The translations under genes and the position numbers were made by a program. Under the pieces are notes generated by a model. That model saw only the letters and a program-made list of their open reading frames with translations. It ran no database searches and was not told the DNA's origin. Shown here one piece after another: positions 48,513 through 57,335 of a stretch of 64,000 bases of DNA. This DNA comes from a bacterium (GTDB lineage Bacteria > Verrucomicrobiota > Verrucomicrobiia > Limisphaerales > UBA11358). Location of the stretch: contig JAKALA010000008.1 in NCBI GenBank assembly GCA_021813325.1, positions 1 through 64,000 of the forward strand, written 5' to 3'. How positions within the stretch are numbered: position 1 is the first letter of the stretch; each line of letters opens with the position of its first letter.

Positions 48513-49397
48513 ATGAAAAAAATTATCGTTTTACTGGCGATTTCACTGCTGACGGTGGCGGTTCAGGCCGCGCCCAAAAAATTGTTGGTGGTCACCACCA
48601 CCACCGGGTTCCGTCACAGCTCCATTCCGACGCTTGAAAAGGTTCTGGCGGAGCTTGGTCAGGAAAGCGGCGAGTTTACGGTTGATTATATTCATCAGCC
48701 GCCGGGACAGCCGGGAAATCTCAAGAACGATGCGTCGCCCGAAGAAAAAGCCGAGCATCAAGCGGCGGTTGAAAAATGGAACGCCGAGTTGAAAGCCGCT
48801 TTGCAGAAACTGTCGCCGGAGTCATTGAAAAATTATGATGGCGTGGTTTTCGCCAGCACGACGGGCGACTTGCCCATTCCCGACCCGCAGGGTCTGCTGG
48901 ATTGGATTAAAGCCGGTCACGCGTTTATTGGCATTCATGCCGCCAGCGACACATTTCACAATTGGCCGGGTTACATCGAAATGCTGGGTGGCGAATTCAA
49001 GCATCATGGCCCGCAAGTGAGCGTGGTCTGTTTGAACGAAGACCCGCAGCATCCGGCCAACGTAAAATTGGGCAAGACCTGGACCATTTCGCAGGAGGAA
49101 ATTTATCAATTCAAAAACTACGATGCGTCGAAAGTTCATGACCTGTTGATCATGGACAAACATCCGGAAAATCATGAGCCTGGTCACTTTCCTGTGTCCT
49201 GGTGCCATAACTATGGCGCGGGCAAGGTGTTTTATACTTCGCTGGGGCATCGGGAGGACATTATTGACGCGGATCCCACTCTAAAAGACCGCAAAAACTC
49301 CCCGGAAATCAGCCGGGCCTATCAGGCGCATGTGCTTGGAGGCATTGAATGGGCATTGGGATTGAAACCGGGTGCTCCCGCCGCTCCAGTCCAATGA
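48513..49397 (+). CDS. Exported ThuA-domain protein
   Basis: 294 residues with a signal peptide ending AVQAAP. A ThuA-like class I glutamine amidotransferase fold: LLVVTTTTGFRHSSIPTLEKV at the start, YDGVVFASTTGDLP, AFIGIHAASDTFHNWPGY (no nucleophile Cys), and the end PVSWCHNYGAGKVFYTSLGH. ThuA is linked to trehalose/disaccharide use through 3-keto sugars in rhizobia. Last gene of the run, followed by a strong terminator. Confidence 0.87.
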   Translation: MKKIIVLLAISLLTVAVQAAPKKLLVVTTTTGFRHSSIPTLEKVLAELGQESGEFTVDYIHQPPGQPGNLKNDASPEEKAEHQAAVEKWNAELKAALQKLSPESLKNYDGVVFASTTGDLPIPDPQGLLDWIKAGHAFIGIHAASDTFHNWPGYIEMLGGEFKHHGPQVSVVCLNEDPQHPANVKLGKTWTISQEEIYQFKNYDASKVHDLLIMDKHPENHEPGHFPVSWCHNYGAGKVFYTSLGHREDIIDADPTLKDRKNSPEISRAYQAHVLGGIEWALGLKPGAPAAPVQ

Positions 49398-49432
49398 GCG
49401 GGTTGCGAGCGCAAGTTTGAGTCGCTCGTTTC

Positions 49433-49470
49433 GCAGACGCCGGATTGATAATCCGGCGTCTGCTATTTTG
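49433..49470 (+). terminator. Rho-independent terminator after the ThuA gene
   Basis: A 13-base perfect stem GCAGACGCCGGAT / ATCCGGCGTCTGC followed by TATTTTG, 36 bases after the ThuA stop. Confidence 0.9.
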
Positions 49471-50272
49471 TGGCCTTGGCTGATTTCGGGATTTACGTTA
49501 GAAATCGCATTCGATGCAACGGGCGGATGATCCTAGATTTCGCACTGGAAACCGCGAAATACGCGAACCGGCCAGGATTTCGGAACCATTACTCATTCAC
49601 CTGGTGGGTGAAGGAATTTGGCGGTCTCACAGACTCGCTTTGGCCTTGGTTTTCGGGGGGTGGGGGGGTGATCCGCAGTTTATCCCAACGCGGATTTTAG
49701 GTGGATGCGGGTTTGATTTTTGGCGGATCGAAATTTTGTAAAGCTTTCCAAATCAAGCATGCCGTTCAAAACCCAATCAATTTGGCGCGGGACCATTTGA
49801 TTTGGAGAATAACGGCTTATCTGAAGGATTATAGAAATTGACTGTATGCTTTCTGTTTTGAAGTGTTTCAAATAAATGGACACAGAATTTTGCCGGGAAA
49901 TTGCGGCCGGATTCGCGGGGCTGAAAGCGGGGTGGAAATTATTTCCGCCGTGGTGACGCGGTGGAAATAATGACCGGATCCGGCATTGGTTCAAGTTGGG
50001 AGGCTGGCAACATTTGCCTTCAGACGTTTGGAAGCAGACTTTTTTTCCGGGGATTTTGGGAATGGCAACCAATGGCCGCATCGGAAGTTTTTCATCGGAA
50101 AAAATGCGCGAAAATTTTTGTGAATTTTTTTTAGACTTGATTTCTGATTCCCGGTTTTTGCAAGGAACGCAATTGAAGGCAGTTCTGTTTTTTATAAAAA
50201 CTTTAGCTGAATTTTTAGGGAAAAATACTGGGTCGCCAAACGATCTGGCAGCCTTTCTGCGATTGGTCTGGC
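49471..50272. other. Gene-poor AT-rich region
   Basis: About 800 bases without a convincing gene. Open frames on either strand are low-complexity and match nothing I know. There is an inverted repeat GGTGGAAATTATTTCCGCC (about 49930-49948), followed by a half copy GGTGGAAATAAT (about 49960-49971). A/T-rich tracts at 50030-50220 precede the fibronectin gene and may hold its promoter. Confidence 0.5.
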
Positions 50273-50824
50273 ATGTTGTTGGAAGTCGTTCATCGCAGAG
50301 TAAAGTTGCTGGTCTTGAAGTTGATCATTACCGCCTTCCCGATTCTGGTTCTTCAATCTTCAGTTCATGCCGGACAAAGTATCACCTTGGCCTGGGATGC
50401 CAGTGGCGACTCCAGTGCCGCCGGCTACAAAATTTATTACGGAACCACGAGTCGCAATTACACCAACTCCGTGGATGTCGGAAACGTTACAAATGCCACC
50501 CTCAATCTGCCCGAGACTGGAGTCACTTATTATTTTGCGGCCACGACCTATGATAGCGCCGGCAACGAAAGTGATTTTTCAAACGAAACCACTGGTTATG
50601 TGGCGCAGGTGTCCAGCGTTGCCAGCGCGTTAACCGCCGTTACGAGCGGCGGCGGTCAATTTGGTTTTACGGTGACTGGAACATTCGGAGCTTCTTACAT
50701 CGTTCAAGCCTCAACCAACATGGCGGATTGGGTTTCGGTGGAAACCAACGCGGCTCCGTTTAATTTCGTGGATGTTGAAGCGGCTTCGTATCCTCAACGT
50801 TTCTATCGCACCGTTGCTCTGTAA
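50273..50824 (+). CDS. Exported fibronectin type III domain protein
   Basis: 183 residues. A signal-like N-terminus ends VHAGQS. One fibronectin III domain spans about residues 35-110 (SITLAWDASGDSSAAGYKIY and TYYFAATTYDSAGNES). Then comes a C-terminal domain FTVTGTFGASYIVQASTNMA ending FYRTVAL, typical of surface proteins in this phylum. No enzyme motif. Probably a cell-surface or extracellular binding protein. Adjacent genes are on the other strand. Confidence 0.75.
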   Translation: MLLEVVHRRVKLLVLKLIITAFPILVLQSSVHAGQSITLAWDASGDSSAAGYKIYYGTTSRNYTNSVDVGNVTNATLNLPETGVTYYFAATTYDSAGNESDFSNETTGYVAQVSSVASALTAVTSGGGQFGFTVTGTFGASYIVQASTNMADWVSVETNAAPFNFVDVEAASYPQRFYRTVAL

Positions 50825-50918
50825 CGCGGTGGAGCGTGTGCGCCCGCCTCTTGCGCCGTCGATTTATCGCGATCTGACTGGTGATGGCTGCGGTCGATGT
50901 CCCGACGATTTTTCGGGA

Positions 50919-51497
50919 TTATGGCGGAATGCGGGCCTTTTCCACCCGGCCATCAAAATAGAGCGCATTTTTGCCCAAAGATTGCCCGTGAGCGCCGTGG
51001 AAGGGATTGGCATCACCAATGAGCGGGGTGTCATTCTTCCCGCCGAACAGGTCGTCCACGATCACTTGGGCCTGGTTCGTAAAGATCGGCGCTTGTTGCG
51101 GAGACTGGTAAGCGGCGCCATTGAGCCAGAAATTCCAGGAATAGCTGGTCAATTCCACGGGGAAAATCGTCAGATCCGCCGGGCAGGCAAACAGCTTGTT
51201 CGTGGGTTGATTGGGGAATAGTGTGATGGTAATGGGCTTCCATTCCGGATGGCCGCTGGGCAGCAGCCCGGCGCATTTGGGCAGATGCTCGTTATTTTCC
51301 TGGACGTAAATATTCAATTGAATGCCAATCTGGTGCAGGTTGTTGACGCACGCGATGGAATGGGCCGCGCTCTTGGCGCGGGCCAGCGCCGGCATCAACA
51401 TGGCGGCAAGGATGCCAATGATGGCAATGACCACCAGCAGTTCGATCAAGGTGAAGGCGATGGCGTCGGATCGTTTTGAGCAAGATTTTTTTCGCAT
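50919..51497 (-). CDS. Type II secretion pseudopilin-like protein
   Basis: 192 residues. Prepilin N-terminus [20 protein letters not shown], with the +5 Glu and processing before the Phe, followed by [21 protein letters not shown]. The C-terminal half is hydrophilic with a pair of Cys (CAGLL, CPAD) and ends [16 protein letters not shown]. Large families of these exist in Verrucomicrobiota and Planctomycetota, with unclear roles in surface structures or secretion. Five bases after the hypothetical gene upstream, so co-transcribed. Confidence 0.88.
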   Translation of the reverse strand: MRKKSCSKRSDAIAFTLIELLVVIAIIGILAAMLMPALARAKSAAHSIACVNNLHQIGIQLNIYVQENNEHLPKCAGLLPSGHPEWKPITITLFPNQPTNKLFACPADLTIFPVELTSYSWNFWLNGAAYQSPQQAPIFTNQAQVIVDDLFGGKNDTPLIGDANPFHGAHGQSLGKNALYFDGRVEKARIPP

Positions 51498-51501
51498 AAA
51501 A

Positions 51502-52062
51502 TCAATGTTGCGGTTGAAGGCTGGAAATGGTTTTGAGCAGTTGCGAAATCACCGGGGTGGTCTGGTCGCGATAATAAACATCCTGGGTGTTGTAGAGGGC
51601 GGTGGCCTGCTTGAGCATTTGGTTGCCCTGTGGCGAAAACAGGCGCGCGCTCAACTCCGCGCGTTGGCCGGGCGTCAGATTTTCCCGGTATTTTTCCACC
51701 CAGTTGGCCGAGGCGTTGATGTTGGCCTGACGCTGGTTTGCCGGCGAATGCTTGACCAGCAGTTGCATCGCGCGAATGTGGTCCTGGTCAAAGAAACCAA
51801 GGAATGCCTTTTCCCGATTGGCCGGATCGGTTTGCGGCCCGTAACGGCCTTCGAGGAATTTCTCAAACCGCTTGTCGGGATCGTGAATGTCGCGCGCCGC
51901 AATGCCCGCCCGGATGTCCTGCATCAATTCCGGAGGCAGATGCCGGATGCGATGAACGACATAAGCCCCGGCGACTACCAGCACGACCAGGAAAACAGCG
52001 TTGATCTGCCAGAAACGGCGCCAAAAATTGGATTTTCGCGTCTTGACGGGTTTTACTTGCAT
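51502..52062 (-). CDS. Hypothetical membrane-anchored protein
   Basis: 186 residues with one N-terminal membrane helix ([17 protein letters not shown]), then an outside domain that is helical and hydrophilic ([37 protein letters not shown]). I recognise no family. It lies between the response regulator gene and the pseudopilin gene on the same strand, so it may belong to a regulated surface-structure unit. Confidence 0.65.
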   Translation of the reverse strand: MQVKPVKTRKSNFWRRFWQINAVFLVVLVVAGAYVVHRIRHLPPELMQDIRAGIAARDIHDPDKRFEKFLEGRYGPQTDPANREKAFLGFFDQDHIRAMQLLVKHSPANQRQANINASANWVEKYRENLTPGQRAELSARLFSPQGNQMLKQATALYNTQDVYYRDQTTPVISQLLKTISSLQPQH

Positions 52063-52130
52063 GACCTGACTTTACCAAAAAGGCGGTGGGGATGGATGTG
52101 CCGGAAGTCATCTCCCGGCGACTCCAAAAG

Positions 52131-52787
52131 TCAGAGCAAACCCAGTTCCCGGGCCATGAGCGCGGCTTGGGTGCGATCCTGCACCCCCAATTTCCCAAAT
52201 ACGTTGCTGAGGTGATTTTTTACCGTTCCCTCCGCCAGTTTGAGCGCCGAAGCGATCTCCTTGTTGCTTTTGCCTTCGGCCAGTTGTTGCAACACCTGGC
52301 ATTCACGTTCGGAAAGCGGCTCGCGCAAAACGGCTTTGGCCGGGGCCGGGCGCGGAGCGGACAGGCGATTAAATTCTGCGAGCACTTTGGCGGCGATTGA
52401 AGGTTGCAAAAAAGATTCGCCGCGGGCGGCGGCGCGAATGGCATCGCCAAGCTTGTCCGGGGCCACATCCTTGAGCAGATACCCGGCGGCACCGGCGCGC
52501 AAGGCTTCAAAAACTTCTTCATCATCGTCGAATGTGGTCAGCACAATCACCTGTGGTGGGTTGGCCTGGGATCGAATCCGCCGCGTGGCTTCCACGCCGC
52601 CCAATTGCGGCATGCGCAGGTCCATCAGAATCACGTTGGGCGCAAGTTCCGCCGCCAGTTCCACGCCCTCCACGCCATTGGCCGCCTCGCCCACAATTGA
52701 AAAATCCAGACGCGCCGAAAGCACGGCCCGCAAACCCTCGCGGAACAAGGCCTGGTCGTCCACCAGCAGAATGCGGATTTGATTCAT
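52131..52787 (-). CDS. NarL/FixJ-family response regulator
   Basis: 218 residues. Receiver domain with the phospho-acceptor Asp in NVILMDLRMPQLGG and the Lys in GAAGYLLKDVAPD, then a LuxR-type HTH (LSERECQVLQQLAEGKSNKE, TVKNHLSNVFGKLGV). Its start overlaps the histidine kinase stop by four bases (ATGA), so the two form a matched pair. Targets unknown; the pseudopilin genes just downstream are candidates. Confidence 0.93.
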   Translation of the reverse strand: MNQIRILLVDDQALFREGLRAVLSARLDFSIVGEAANGVEGVELAAELAPNVILMDLRMPQLGGVEATRRIRSQANPPQVIVLTTFDDDEEVFEALRAGAAGYLLKDVAPDKLGDAIRAAARGESFLQPSIAAKVLAEFNRLSAPRPAPAKAVLREPLSERECQVLQQLAEGKSNKEIASALKLAEGTVKNHLSNVFGKLGVQDRTQAALMARELGLL

Positions 52788-54109
52788 TCCGGCACCTCCA
52801 GTTTTAGTTTGAAGCCGACGCCGGGATGGCTTTGCAAAAGTAACGTGCCGCCGATTAGGTGGGCGCGTTCCCGCAGCCCAAGCAATCCAAACCCCCCTCT
52901 ATTCGCCTCAAGGTTTGTTCCCAATCCATCATCTTCCACGCTCAGAACGGTGCGGTGGGGATGTTCAAAATCCAGGTTGACCCGCACCAGTTTCGCCTGA
53001 GCATGCTTACGGACATTGGTCAATCCTTCTTGAACCGCCCGATACAGGGAAAGTTCGACCATCGACGACAACGGGCGCGGCACTCCTGCCAGGACAAACT
53101 CGGTCGGGAGTCCGGTTTGGTTGCTCGACGCGACCAATTCCTTTAAGGCTCCAGTCAATGATTGATTGTCCAAGGGAGACGCGCGCAAAGTAGCCAGCGA
53201 ATTGCGGATGTCCTTCAGGCCCTGTTGGGTGAAGGCCTGCGCTTTGGCGATGGCTTCACGCGCATGGGCGGGATCGTTCGTTTCAACCGCGCGCGCGGCT
53301 TCCAACTGCATGTTCACAACGGTCAGATGGTGTCCCAAACTGTCGTGGATCTCCCGGGCAATGCGATTGCGTTCGCGCGTGACGGCGAGTTCCTCGGCTT
53401 GAACGGCGTATTCACGCAACTGGCGATTGGCCGCCTCCAGTTCGGTGGCCAGCCGTTGAACCTCATTGCGCGATTTTTCCGAATGCACGGCCAGCAGACT
53501 GAAAACCAGCGTGAATAAAACCGCGAAGCAAAAAGCCACCGCCGCGAGAATGGCAGAGACAAATCCCTGCCAGCGGTAGGCATTGGCCACCAAAATGCCG
53601 ATCATGATCAGTGAAACCAGGCTGATGCCCCGCCATTCGAGTAGAAAGACGGCATAGGCAACCGGCGGCAACAGCACGAGCCAGACTAGATTGGGAATGT
53701 GCCCATGGTCGGCGGAGAGATAAACCATCCCGCCCAACGCAATTTGCGCCACGAAATAAGGCAACGCGCCAAACCGTGGCACCCGGGTTTCCAGTGGCGG
53801 CGGCGAATTGCTTTCCCACAATACCAACCCGATGATTCCTTGTGTTCCCACCAGATTCCAAACGATGTAACCCAGGCTGACAACACCTAAAATGATTATC
53901 CGGCTGGGTTTGAAATCGCCGTGATCGGCCAAAATGGAACTGACGACGCTGATGACCACCATGAGCGCCATGGCCAGATGACCGGCGCGCACGGCGATTA
54001 TCCGGCGCCGGAGCGATTCGGAATCGGTTTTAGCGATGGCCGGCCAGGCGGTGGCGAGCCAGCCCCAGGGCCGGTTGGGCGGATGAAGATTGGGCGGGCG
54101 GCTCGTCAT
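52784..54109 (-). CDS. Sensor histidine kinase, HisKA_3 (NarL-type) family
   Basis: 441 residues. About six membrane helices in the first ~215 residues with short loops, then a linker coiled coil (EVQRLATELEAANRQLREYA), the HisKA_3 phospho-acceptor REIHDSLGHHLTVVN and an HATPase with EGLTNVRKHAQA (N box), DDGLG and GGFGLLGLRERAHLIGG. The sensor part has no recognised periplasmic domain, so it may sense membrane state, as in LiaS/DesK-type kinases. Confidence 0.9.
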   Translation of the reverse strand: MTSRPPNLHPPNRPWGWLATAWPAIAKTDSESLRRRIIAVRAGHLAMALMVVISVVSSILADHGDFKPSRIIILGVVSLGYIVWNLVGTQGIIGLVLWESNSPPPLETRVPRFGALPYFVAQIALGGMVYLSADHGHIPNLVWLVLLPPVAYAVFLLEWRGISLVSLIMIGILVANAYRWQGFVSAILAAVAFCFAVLFTLVFSLLAVHSEKSRNEVQRLATELEAANRQLREYAVQAEELAVTRERNRIAREIHDSLGHHLTVVNMQLEAARAVETNDPAHAREAIAKAQAFTQQGLKDIRNSLATLRASPLDNQSLTGALKELVASSNQTGLPTEFVLAGVPRPLSSMVELSLYRAVQEGLTNVRKHAQAKLVRVNLDFEHPHRTVLSVEDDGLGTNLEANRGGFGLLGLRERAHLIGGTLLLQSHPGVGFKLKLEVPE

Positions 54110-54252
54110 GCCGGGATTTTAGCGTCTCACTTCAAAAACGCATGTGCTAAAAGTCATGCTCGCATTTGATTTCATCCCGTGCGGTTTGGGGTCATCCCTT
54201 TGGACGAGTAACATTTGCCAGTCGCTTTCGTCTATACTCGCGAATCCAGCTC

Positions 54253-55878
54253 ATGAAGTTCAAACCGCTTTCACCCAAATTGTGCTTACCGATGACGCAT
54301 TCCGCTTTCGGCAAAATCAAACTGCTTTCGACCGTTGCGTTATCTTGTTTGCTCGGCAGCGAAGCCATGGCGGCCACCAAACCCAACATCATTGTAATCC
54401 TGGTGGACGACATGGGTTGGAGCGATTTGGGCTGTTACGGCAGTGAAATTCCCACGCCGAATTTGGATCAACTGGCCAAAACCGGATTGCGTTTCACCCA
54501 GTTTTATAACACCGGGCGCTGTTGTCCTTCACGCGCGTCGTTGCTGACAGGATTGTATCCGCATGAAGCCGGGGTTGGGCACATGATGGAAGACCGCCAT
54601 TTGCCGGGCTATCGCGGACATTTGAACGATGAATGCGTTACCATGGCCGAAGTGCTGAAACCCGCCGGCTACTTCACCGCCATGACGGGCAAATGGCATG
54701 TTGGCCAAAAGGCGGGGGTGGTGCCCTGGAAACGGGGCTTCGAGCGCAATCTGACCGCGCCGAGCGGCGGGTTTTATTACGGCGGCGCCCGGAACGCCAG
54801 CCTTTTTCTGAATGGCGACGCCATCGCCAATAACGATCCGCGTTTACCGAAAGACTGGTATTCCACGGATTTGTGGACCGATTACGGCATCAAGTTCATC
54901 GACGAAGCGCTTGGGGAGAAGAAACCATTTTTTCTTTACCTGGCTTACAATGCTCCGCATTTCCCGTTGCAGGCGCCGGCGGAGGATATTGCCAAATTTC
55001 GGGGAAAATATCTCATTGGCTGGGATAAATTGCGGGAGCAGCGCCACGAACGGCAAAAGGAATTGGGCCTGCTTAATCCGGCCTGGGCCATGTCGCCGCG
55101 CCCGCCGGAAGTGAGTGCCTGGGATGAGTTGAATGACCAGCAAAAAGATCGATTTGATCACATCATGTCCATCTACGCGGCGTGCGTATCGCACATGGAC
55201 AAGGAAGTGGGCGTATTGGTCGAGGCGCTGAAACAGCGCGGGGTTTTGGACAACACGTTGATTTTGTTTATGAGCGACAATGGCGGCAACCCCGAATCCG
55301 GCCCGCGTGGACGGCTGGAAGGAGCCAATCCCGGCAGCGTGGATAGCACGGTGTTTTGCGGTCAATCCTGGGCGACTTTGGAAAACACGCCATTGCGCCG
55401 CTACAAACATTTCAATCACGAAGGCGGTATCTCAACGCCATTGATTGTTCACTGGCCGGATGGATTCAAGTCACAAGGCGAATTGCGGCCGCAACCCGGC
55501 CATCTGGTGGACGTCATGGCCACGCTCGTCGACGTCAGCGGCGCGAAGTATCCCAAAGAATTCAATGGCAGGTCGATTTTGCCCATGGAGGGACGCAGCT
55601 TGGTTCCCGCCTTTAAAAACAAACCCATCGAACGAGACGCCTTGTATTGGGAGCACGAAGGCAACGCGGCGGTGCGGGTCGGCGACTGGAAGCTGGTTCG
55701 CAAGGGCGGAAATGGCGCGTGGGAACTTTACGACCTGAAGACAGATCGCACTGAACTCCATGACCTGTCCGGACAATTCCCGGACAAGGTTAAGGAACTC
55801 AGCGCGAAATGGCTCGCTTGGGCCAGGCGCGCCAAGGTCATCCCCGGACCTCCAGCCTTTAGCGGCAATGGAAATTAG
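54253..55878 (+). CDS. Exported type I sulfatase (arylsulfatase family)
   Basis: Hydrolyses sulfate esters, probably on glycans. About 541 residues from the ATG at 54253 (another at 54292); the signal peptide ends SEAMAA. NIIVILVDDMGWSDLGCYG provides Ca ligands, and the maturation site CCPSRASLLTG provides the C-x-P-S-R cysteine to be turned into formylglycine. GKWHVGQK and LFMSDNGGNPESG add further active-site residues. An anaerobic or FGE-type maturase is needed and is not in this window. Leads the GDSL-GH92-GH38 run. Confidence 0.92.
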   Translation: MKFKPLSPKLCLPMTHSAFGKIKLLSTVALSCLLGSEAMAATKPNIIVILVDDMGWSDLGCYGSEIPTPNLDQLAKTGLRFTQFYNTGRCCPSRASLLTGLYPHEAGVGHMMEDRHLPGYRGHLNDECVTMAEVLKPAGYFTAMTGKWHVGQKAGVVPWKRGFERNLTAPSGGFYYGGARNASLFLNGDAIANNDPRLPKDWYSTDLWTDYGIKFIDEALGEKKPFFLYLAYNAPHFPLQAPAEDIAKFRGKYLIGWDKLREQRHERQKELGLLNPAWAMSPRPPEVSAWDELNDQQKDRFDHIMSIYAACVSHMDKEVGVLVEALKQRGVLDNTLILFMSDNGGNPESGPRGRLEGANPGSVDSTVFCGQSWATLENTPLRRYKHFNHEGGISTPLIVHWPDGFKSQGELRPQPGHLVDVMATLVDVSGAKYPKEFNGRSILPMEGRSLVPAFKNKPIERDALYWEHEGNAAVRVGDWKLVRKGGNGAWELYDLKTDRTELHDLSGQFPDKVKELSAKWLAWARRAKVIPGPPAFSGNGN

Positions 55879-56003
55879 ATCGTCGCTTGTCTGTGTCGTT
55901 CAAGCCAGTCCAAATCTTTACACTGGCACCACTGCCCCCGTTTTTTGGCACTACTGGCTCTCGACAGTTTGCGTGCTGACCGACAAACTGGCGGCATCAT
56001 CTT

Positions 56004-57335
56004 ATGCGCCCAATTCTGCTTACCCTCGCCCTTGTCACCGGCTGCCAACTCGCTTTTGGCGGTGTTCCGGATGAATTCAAGCCCACGCCCGCGCCGGCCC
56101 CGGGCGGTCTGTTGCTCAAGCGCGGAGATCGACTGGCCATTTGCGGTGATTCGATTACCGAACAAAAGATGTATTCGCGCCTGATCGAAGATTATCTCAC
56201 GGCATGCACGCCCGAGTTGAAAGTGAGCGTGCGCCAGTTCGGCTGGGGTGGGGAACGCACCGATGGTTTTCTCAAGCGCATGACGAACGATTGCCTGCGT
56301 TTTAAGCCGTCCGTTGCGACCACCTGCTATGGCATGAATGATCACGAATATCGCCCTTACGAATCTAAAATCGGCGATACCTACCGCAAATATTCGACCG
56401 CCGTGGTGGACAGTTTCAAAGCGCATGATGTGCGGGTGGTGCTGGGTTCCGCCGGCTGTGTGGGCAACCGTTCCTGGTGGCAGCCGGGGGCGACCTCGGA
56501 GGCGCTTAATTTGAATTTGTGCCAGTTGCGGAACATTGATGTTGAAATTGCCCAACAAGAAAACGTGCGTTTTGCCGATGTGTTCTGGCCGATGTTGAAC
56601 GCGGCTTACACGGCGGAGGAGAAGTTCGGCGCCAGCTATCACTTGTCTGGCGGCGACGCTGTGCATCCCGGTTGGGCTGGGCATACCATCATGGCCTACG
56701 CGTTTCTCAAGGCGCTGGGGTTGGACGGTAACATTGCCGATTTCAAGGTGGATTTATCCTCGGGAAAAATGACCGTGTCTGAAGGTCATAAATTGCTCAA
56801 AGCAAAAGACGGCGTTTACACGATCCGCAGTTCGCGTTATCCGTTTTGTCCCGACGCGCCCATGGGCTTGGCGGCGGACTGGTATCCCACCATCGGATTG
56901 AACAGCGTGACCAATAGTGACAGCATTCGCTCCGGCATGACGCTGGTGCCGTTCAATGAAGATCTCAACCGGTTCATGCTGACGGTCAACCATGCCACGG
57001 CGGACAAATATCGGGTGACTTGGGGTGAGAACAGCCGGGAGTTTACCAAGGAACAATTGGCCAGCGGCGTCAATCTGGCCGCGGAATTCACGGCGAATCC
57101 GTTCTCCACGCAGTTCGCGTTGATTGATGCTGCTGTGGCCAGCAAACAGGCATTCGAAACCCGCGAGGTCAAGGTGTTGTTCCGGACAGGCGACGACAAG
57201 GCGACCATGGAGCAAATTTCCGCCAAAACGGATCAAGTGATTAAAGCAAGCGAAAAGGAGCACGCCGCGCTGGATGCCGTCATTCGGGCGGCTTACAAAC
57301 CCATCACTTACACCCTGAAGATCACCGCTGAATGA
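56004..57335 (+). CDS. Exported SGNH/GDSL hydrolase
   Basis: 443 residues, signal peptide ending LAFGG. Blocks of the SGNH esterase fold: AICGDSITEQ (nucleophile Ser), FGWGGERTDG, TCYGMNDHEY (block III Asn) and DAVHPGWAGH (Asp-x-x-His). A second C-terminal domain of ~200 residues follows. Such proteins deacetylate glycans in polysaccharide loci. Its TGA overlaps the start of the GH92 gene, so they are co-translated. Confidence 0.87.
   Translation: MRPILLTLALVTGCQLAFGGVPDEFKPTPAPAPGGLLLKRGDRLAICGDSITEQKMYSRLIEDYLTACTPELKVSVRQFGWGGERTDGFLKRMTNDCLRFKPSVATTCYGMNDHEYRPYESKIGDTYRKYSTAVVDSFKAHDVRVVLGSAGCVGNRSWWQPGATSEALNLNLCQLRNIDVEIAQQENVRFADVFWPMLNAAYTAEEKFGASYHLSGGDAVHPGWAGHTIMAYAFLKALGLDGNIADFKVDLSSGKMTVSEGHKLLKAKDGVYTIRSSRYPFCPDAPMGLAADWYPTIGLNSVTNSDSIRSGMTLVPFNEDLNRFMLTVNHATADKYRVTWGENSREFTKEQLASGVNLAAEFTANPFSTQFALIDAAVASKQAFETREVKVLFRTGDDKATMEQISAKTDQVIKASEKEHAALDAVIRAAYKPITYTLKITAE

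Noticed and set aside
49680..50081. 133-codon minus-strand ORF in the gene-poor region
   Set aside because: Low-complexity composition rich in Ser, Pro and Asn, no family resemblance and no evident ribosome-binding site.
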